DNA from: an uncultured bacterium
GTDB lineage: Bacteria > Patescibacteriota > Saccharimonadia > Saccharimonadales > Saccharimonadaceae
Assembly (NCBI GenBank): GCA_938045655.1
Contig: CALIMO010000043.1
Coordinates: forward strand, 1 to 5,175
Length of the DNA stretch: 5,175 bases
Direction of reading: 5' to 3'
Shown: piece by piece, positions 1 through 5,175 of the stretch
How positions within the stretch are numbered: the stretch's first letter is position 1
Layout: each line of letters starts with the position of its first letter
The notes under the pieces: model-generated
What the model was told of the DNA's origin: nothing
Databases searched by the model: none
What the model saw: only the letters and a program-made list of their open reading frames with translations
Program-made: the position numbers and the translations under genes

Positions 1-6
1 CTTTAT

Positions 7-35
7 TTGAATTTTTTTATAAAATAAGGTATAAT
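7..35 (+). promoter_or_regulatory. Sigma-70-type promoter of the gyrB-gyrA-DUF212 operon
   Basis: A -35 hexamer TTGAAT (7-12, four of six matches to TTGACA) and a perfect -10 hexamer TATAAT (30-35) are separated by 17 nt, the optimal spacing. The spacer is strongly A/T-rich with a run of seven T. There is no TGN extension before the -10. Transcription would begin near 41-43 and leave a leader of about 40 nt before gyrB. The start site is inferred from spacing only. Gyrase promoters in several bacteria respond to loss of supercoiling, but nothing here proves that behaviour. Confidence 0.8.
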
Positions 36-41
36 ACAGAT

Positions 42-56
42 ATAAATTTTATTTAT
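42..56 (+). repeat. Short A/T inverted repeat in the gyrB leader
   Basis: ATAAAT (42-47) and ATTTAT (51-56) are perfect inverted copies around a TTT loop, sitting at or just after the predicted transcription start. In RNA this would be a six-pair hairpin made only of A-U pairs, so it would be weak. It could equally be chance in an A/T-rich region or a small operator-like palindrome. Confidence 0.3.
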
Positions 57-69
57 GGAAGTTCTGAAT

Positions 70-2060
<1,991 letters not shown>

Positions 2061-2062
2061 TT

Positions 2063-4558
2063 ATGGAAGATGAAAATAAAAAACCTCTTGAAGGTGAAAT
2101 TATCGAACAGCAAAATCATTCGAAAGTTTTGGAATATCGCACGGTTGAAGATGTGATGGAGGATTCGTTTCTTCGTTATTCAATGTCTGTTATTATTGAT
2201 CGTGCATTGCCTGATGTTCGAGATGGAATGAAGCCAGTCCATCGTCGTGTTCTTTATACGATGGGTGAAATGGGTGTTCGACCAGGCTCTTCATTTAAGA
2301 AGTCTGCGCGTATCGTTGGTGACGTAATGGGTAAATATCACCCACACGGTGATAGCTCCATTTATGATTCGATGGTTCGTTTGGCACAAGACTGGGTGAT
2401 GCGATATCCTCTTGTTGAAGGTCAAGGAAACTTCGGTTCAATGGATGGTGATCCTGCAGCCGCTATGCGTTATACTGAAGCAAGGCTTGGTCGAATTGGT
2501 GATATTTTGCTAAACGATCTTGATAAAGATACGGTTGATTTTCGACCAAACTATGATGGATCTGAAAGCGAGCCTTCAGTTCTTCCAGCTAAATTACCAA
2601 ATCTTCTCTTAAACGGTCAAATGGGTATTGCAGTTGGCATGGCAACAAGTATTCCGACTCATAATTTGAGTGAAATTGTTGATGCAACTGTTGAGCTAAT
2701 TAGTAATCCAGAAGCCAAGCTTGAAGATTTAATGAAATATGTCAAAGGCCCAGACTTCCCGACAGGTGCGGTAGTTTATGGTGGAGCTCCTATGATTCAG
2801 GCTTATAGAACTGGTCGCGGGAGTGTTACTATGCGTGCAGTTGCTGAAATCGTTGAAACTAAACGCGGTCGCCATCAAATTGTAGTTTCAGAAATTCCAT
2901 ACAATGTTAATAAGGCTTCATTAATTGAGAAGATTGCAGATCTAGTTAAAGAAAAGAAAATTACAACAATTGCCGACCTTCGTGATGAATCTGCGCGCGG
3001 AACGGTTAAGATTGTAATCGATCTTAAGAAGGATACATACCCAAAGAAAGTTCTCAACCAGCTTTATAAATTAACTCCACTTCAATCAAACTTCCATTAT
3101 AATATGCTTGCTTTGGTTGATGGTGTTCAGCCACGAGTGCTTGGCTTAAAAGAAATGCTTGATGAGTTCGTAAAGCATCGCCGAAATGTTGTGCGTCGCC
3201 GAACAGAATTCGAACTTAAAAAAGCAAAAGCTCGTGCACATATTTTAGAAGGTTTGAAGATTGCGCTTGATCATATTGATGAAGTTATTGCAACGATTCG
3301 AGCTTCGAAAACTACAGATATTGCCGAAAAGGCTTTGCGTGAAAAATTCGGATTAACTGAAATTCAAGCAAAAGCAATTCTTGCGATGCAACTTCGCCGA
3401 TTGACTGGATTGGAGCGCGAAGCAATCGAGGTTGAACTTGCTGCTCTCTTGAAACTTATTGGCGATCTTGAGGCAATTCTTGCTGATGAGAATGAAATTC
3501 TTCGAATTATTAAAGAAGAGCTTCTCGAAATGAAAGAAAAATATGGCGATGAGCGTAAAACCAAGGTTATTAATCATGAGCTTGGTAAATTCTCAGATGA
3601 AGAGCTTATTCCTGAGGAAGAAAGTGTGATTCTTCTAACTAGTGAAAACTATATTAAGCGAACTCTACTTGCAGATTATCGTCGCCAAAATCGTGGTGGA
3701 AAAGGTAAGCGCGGAATGACAACAAAAGATCAAGATATTATTGATCAATTAATTCCAGCGAGTACGCATGATTGGCTGTTATTCTTTACGAATAAAGGTC
3801 GAGTATTTAGGCTTAAAGCTTATGAAGTTCCTGCTGCAAGCCTTCAAGCAAAGGGTGTTGCAGCAGTAAATCTACTACAACTCCAACCTGAAGAGAAAAT
3901 TACATCAATTATTAAACTTGAACAAAATAGTAGTACAGAAGATTACCTCTTTATGGCTACTGTAAAGGGTACTGTAAAAAAGACAGCACTTAAAGATTTT
4001 GCGAATATTCGAACAAATGGTTTGAATGCAATTAATCTTGATGAAGGTGATGAACTTCGTTGGATTCAGAAAACTGATGGTCAGAGCGATATTATTGTTT
4101 CAACATCAGCTGGTCAAGCTGTTCGATTTAATGAAAATGATGTTCGAGCAATGGGTCGTGCGGCTCGTGGTGTTCGTGGCGTTCGACTTCGACCAAATGA
4201 CAGCGTTGTTGGAATGGATGTTGCAAAAGATGGAACACAAAAACTTCTTGTGATTTCAGCGAATGGTTATGGAAAAGCAACGAAAGTTTCGAACTTTGAA
4301 GTTAAACATCGTGGCGGAATTGGTGTTAAGGCCGCAATCGTAACCGCAAAAACTGGTCCAATCGTTTCAGTTCAAACTTTGCCAGAGGTTGTTTCTGATG
4401 CATTAATGATTTCAAGCGGTGGTCAAACAATTCGAGTTGCTGTTAAAGATATTCCAACTTTAGGCCGAACTACGCAAGGTGTTCGAATTATGAAACTTTC
4501 TGATAATGATACTGTTGCAAGTGTTGGTTTAATGGAAGAAAGTCGAGAGGAAGAATAA
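2063..4558 (+). CDS. gyrA: DNA gyrase subunit A (DNA cleavage and wrapping subunit)
   Basis: GyrA cuts and rejoins the gate DNA segment and wraps DNA to set supercoiling direction. The 831 residues contain a charged N-terminal extension (about 1-25), then the winged-helix and tower domains. The catalytic pair is R136-Y137 in AAAMRYTE (E. coli Y122). I189 in [12 protein letters not shown] corresponds to the DNA-intercalating isoleucine. The quinolone-determining segment [12 protein letters not shown] keeps S98 and D102 (E. coli S83 and D87), the drug-sensitive wild-type pattern. A long helical coiled coil with the C-gate globule covers about 365-500. The C-terminal beta-pinwheel (about 515-820) opens with the GyrA box QNRGGKG (542-548), which marks it as GyrA rather than ParC. 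Five further degenerate box-like repeats follow every 50-55 residues, consistent with six blades. The tail is short and acidic. The ATG is 2 nt after the gyrB stop with only a weak GGA (2051-2053) upstream, suggesting translation coupled to gyrB. Confidence 0.98.
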   Translation: MEDENKKPLEGEIIEQQNHSKVLEYRTVEDVMEDSFLRYSMSVIIDRALPDVRDGMKPVHRRVLYTMGEMGVRPGSSFKKSARIVGDVMGKYHPHGDSSIYDSMVRLAQDWVMRYPLVEGQGNFGSMDGDPAAAMRYTEARLGRIGDILLNDLDKDTVDFRPNYDGSESEPSVLPAKLPNLLLNGQMGIAVGMATSIPTHNLSEIVDATVELISNPEAKLEDLMKYVKGPDFPTGAVVYGGAPMIQAYRTGRGSVTMRAVAEIVETKRGRHQIVVSEIPYNVNKASLIEKIADLVKEKKITTIADLRDESARGTVKIVIDLKKDTYPKKVLNQLYKLTPLQSNFHYNMLALVDGVQPRVLGLKEMLDEFVKHRRNVVRRRTEFELKKAKARAHILEGLKIALDHIDEVIATIRASKTTDIAEKALREKFGLTEIQAKAILAMQLRRLTGLEREAIEVELAALLKLIGDLEAILADENEILRIIKEELLEMKEKYGDERKTKVINHELGKFSDEELIPEEESVILLTSENYIKRTLLADYRRQNRGGKGKRGMTTKDQDIIDQLIPASTHDWLLFFTNKGRVFRLKAYEVPAASLQAKGVAAVNLLQLQPEEKITSIIKLEQNSSTEDYLFMATVKGTVKKTALKDFANIRTNGLNAINLDEGDELRWIQKTDGQSDIIVSTSAGQAVRFNENDVRAMGRAARGVRGVRLRPNDSVVGMDVAKDGTQKLLVISANGYGKATKVSNFEVKHRGGIGVKAAIVTAKTGPIVSVQTLPEVVSDALMISSGGQTIRVAVKDIPTLGRTTQGVRIMKLSDNDTVASVGLMEESREEE
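4545..4550 (+). promoter_or_regulatory. Ribosome binding site of the DUF212 gene, inside the end of gyrA
   Basis: GAGAGG (extending to GAGAGGA) ends 7 nt before the ATG at 4558. It lies within the last codons of gyrA, and the stop and start share one base in TAATG. This supports 4558 as the true start and gives the gene its own ribosome entry in addition to possible coupling with gyrA. Confidence 0.75.
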
Positions 4559-4980
4559 TGCCAAGATATTTAGTAGTTTTCGTGTTGGCTTGGGTAATTG
4601 CGCAAGGTGCTAAATATATTCTTGAAATTCGAAAAGATAAAAGCGCAAAATTTAAGCGAATCATCACTGAGAGTGGTGGGATGCCAAGTTCTCACAGTTC
4701 AGTGGTGATTGCGCTAGCAACACTTGTTGGTTTGCATGAGGGTGTCTATTCTTCAATTTTTGGTTTAGCTTTTGTATTTGCGATGATAGTAATATATGAT
4801 TCAATGAAAGTGCGATTTTCGAATGGTATTCAGGCACAAAGAATTAATGAAATCATTGAAAAACAGGATTTAAAAATTAAAAAAGTCCGAGTTGTTAAAG
4901 GCCACACTCCGCTAGAAGTTGCTGTTGGTTCAGCTATTGGAATTTTTATTGGATATACGGCATTTTTACTCGGGTTATAG
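4558..4980 (+). CDS. Divergent PAP2 family (DUF212, YuiD-like) membrane protein
   Basis: This 140-residue integral membrane protein belongs to the DUF212/divergent PAP2 family, distantly related to acid phosphatases and vanadium haloperoxidases. The conserved blocks seen are GGMPSSHS (40-47, matching the PSGH-type phosphatase motif), IVIYDSMKVRFSNGIQAQ (77-94), and GHTPLEVAVG (115-124, matching the histidine motif). H46 and H116 are therefore candidate active-site residues. The classical first PAP2 motif (KX6RP) is not evident, as usual for the family. Likely membrane segments are about 4-20, 47-61, 64-82 and 119-139, with a basic loop between 22 and 36. It is shorter than the roughly 158-residue Bacillus YuiD, mainly in the linker before GHTP. 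The biochemical role is not established; phosphatase action on a lipid phosphate is only a possibility. It overlaps the gyrA stop by one base and ends the operon just before a terminator. Confidence 0.88.
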   Translation: MPRYLVVFVLAWVIAQGAKYILEIRKDKSAKFKRIITESGGMPSSHSSVVIALATLVGLHEGVYSSIFGLAFVFAMIVIYDSMKVRFSNGIQAQRINEIIEKQDLKIKKVRVVKGHTPLEVAVGSAIGIFIGYTAFLLGL

Positions 4981-4983
4981 ACT

Positions 4984-5019
4984 AAATTAGATAGGCTTCC
5001 AAGGCCTATTTAATTTTTT
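4984..5019 (+). terminator. Rho-independent terminator of the gyrase operon
   Basis: The arms AAATTAGATAGGC (4984-4996) and GCCTATTTAATTT (5004-5016) pair over 13 positions with a single G-U wobble, around a 7-nt loop that can add two inner pairs. The stem runs into a T tract at 5014-5019. It begins 3 nt after the stop codon at 4978-4980. There is no comparable T tract on the opposite strand, so it should act only on rightward transcription, insulating the operon from the promoter that follows. Confidence 0.9.
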
Positions 5020-5071
5020 CTAAATTTTCTTTTAAAAAAGTGTTGACTTTTAAAAATCTATTGAGTATAAT
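5020..5071 (+). promoter_or_regulatory. Strong rRNA-type promoter with UP-like A/T tract
   Basis: TTGACT (5043-5048, five of six matches) and TATAAT (5066-5071, six of six) are 17 nt apart. Immediately upstream, 5020-5042 is almost pure A/T with alternating T and A runs, like the UP elements that bind the RNA polymerase alpha subunit at rRNA promoters. Transcription should start near 5078-5080. Together with the boxA downstream, this points to the P promoter of an rRNA operon. It is stronger on paper than the gyrase promoter at 7-35. Confidence 0.88.
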
Positions 5072-5078
5072 GGTTAAT

Positions 5079-5123
5079 AGTTCAGCGCGCGGAGTAAAAA
5101 GCGAGGTTGAATAAAACTGAACT
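5079..5123 (+). repeat. Inverted repeat closing the 5' end of the second transcript
   Basis: AGTTCAG (5079-5085) and CTGAACT (5117-5123) are perfect 7-bp inverted copies enclosing 31 nt that includes GCGCGC (5085-5090) and an A-rich segment. The left arm falls at the predicted RNA 5' end and the right arm overlaps the start of boxA. It stands where a boxB-type hairpin is found in rRNA leaders, though the loop is large and the pairing is predicted by eye only. Confidence 0.5.
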
Positions 5124-5133
5124 TTAACAATTT
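5118..5133 (+). promoter_or_regulatory. boxA antitermination element (NusB/NusE site)
   Basis: TGAACTTTAACA (5118-5129) matches the E. coli rRNA boxA TGCTCTTTAACA at 10 of 12 positions, and the match continues through ATTT to 5133. In rRNA operons the boxA RNA binds the NusB-NusE(S10) heterodimer and prevents premature termination. Its place about 40 nt after the predicted start of a strong promoter is the usual one. This is the main evidence that the unit starting at the right edge is an rRNA operon. Confidence 0.75.
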
Positions 5134-5175
5134 AATTGTGCAAATTTATCGTCAGTCTATTTTATAGATTTATCA

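Larger units (their letters stand above)
5079..5175 (+). other. Leader of a probable rRNA operon (16S gene expected beyond the window)
   Basis: The transcribed region after the promoter has no credible reading frame and carries a boxA. A smaller hairpin follows at 5154-5170 (AGTCTAT and ATAGATT with a TTT loop, one G-U pair), which could be part of the base of the 16S processing stalk. No conserved 16S sequence, such as the AGAGTTTGAT region, is present before the window ends, so no rRNA gene is annotated here. A different stable-RNA operon cannot be excluded. Confidence 0.65.

Noticed and set aside
4026..4253. Open frame on the + strand overlapping gyrA in another frame
   Set aside because: It lies entirely within the conserved pinwheel coding region and has no independent start signals.
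2063..4558. Topoisomerase IV (ParC/ParE) as an alternative identity for the pair
   Set aside because: An intact GyrA box, six blade-like repeats and the GyrB-type QRYKGLGEM...QLWETTM motif favour gyrase.
5029..5040. CTTTTAAAAAAG near-palindrome after the terminator
   Set aside because: It consists almost only of A/T and lies in the UP-like tract of the next promoter; a second terminator is not needed and the stem would be very weak.
5070..5114. A 14-codon frame beginning ATGGTTAAT near the second promoter
   Set aside because: Its ATG overlaps the -10 hexamer and would not be transcribed from this promoter, and there is no ribosome binding site.

Overview
The window is a compact, AT-rich, fully bacterial stretch read entirely on the + strand. 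It carries the two DNA gyrase subunits, gyrB (81-2060) and gyrA (2063-4558), followed directly by a small membrane-protein gene of the divergent PAP2/DUF212 (YuiD-like) family (4558-4980). Gaps of +2 nt (gyrB-gyrA) and -1 nt (gyrA-DUF212), a sigma-70-type promoter at 7-35 and a strong rho-independent terminator at 4984-5019 mark this out as one three-gene operon.

After the terminator a second transcription unit begins. It has an A/T-rich UP-like stretch, a near-consensus promoter (TTGACT-17 nt-TATAAT, 5043-5071), and a leader with a close match to the rRNA antitermination boxA (TGAACTTTAACA, 5118-5129). The window ends in this leader. The simplest reading is that an rRNA operon (16S first) starts just beyond position 5175, but no rRNA sequence lies inside the window, so this remains a prediction.

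Organism: all reading frames use the standard code as far as can be seen (Trp is TGG, and there is no in-frame TGA). Arginine is written mostly CGA/CGT rather than AGA, despite the AT-rich composition. The short GyrB without the enterobacterial insert, the gyrB-gyrA-rrn order and the divergent N-terminal GyrA sequence would suit a Candidate Phyla Radiation bacterium (Saccharibacteria is my best guess) or a deep Gram-positive lineage. This is an impression from family resemblance, not a computed placement.

Functionally, GyrB (ATPase and metal-binding TOPRIM) and GyrA (DNA cleavage, coiled coil, DNA-wrapping pinwheel) form the A2B2 gyrase that introduces negative supercoils. All catalytic residues I checked are present in both. 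The DUF212 protein has no established function. Its link to gyrase here is positional only. I see no mobile element, CRISPR array, tRNA, pseudogene or clearly novel system. The most interesting parts are the rrn-type leader at the right end and the coupling of the membrane protein to the gyrase operon.
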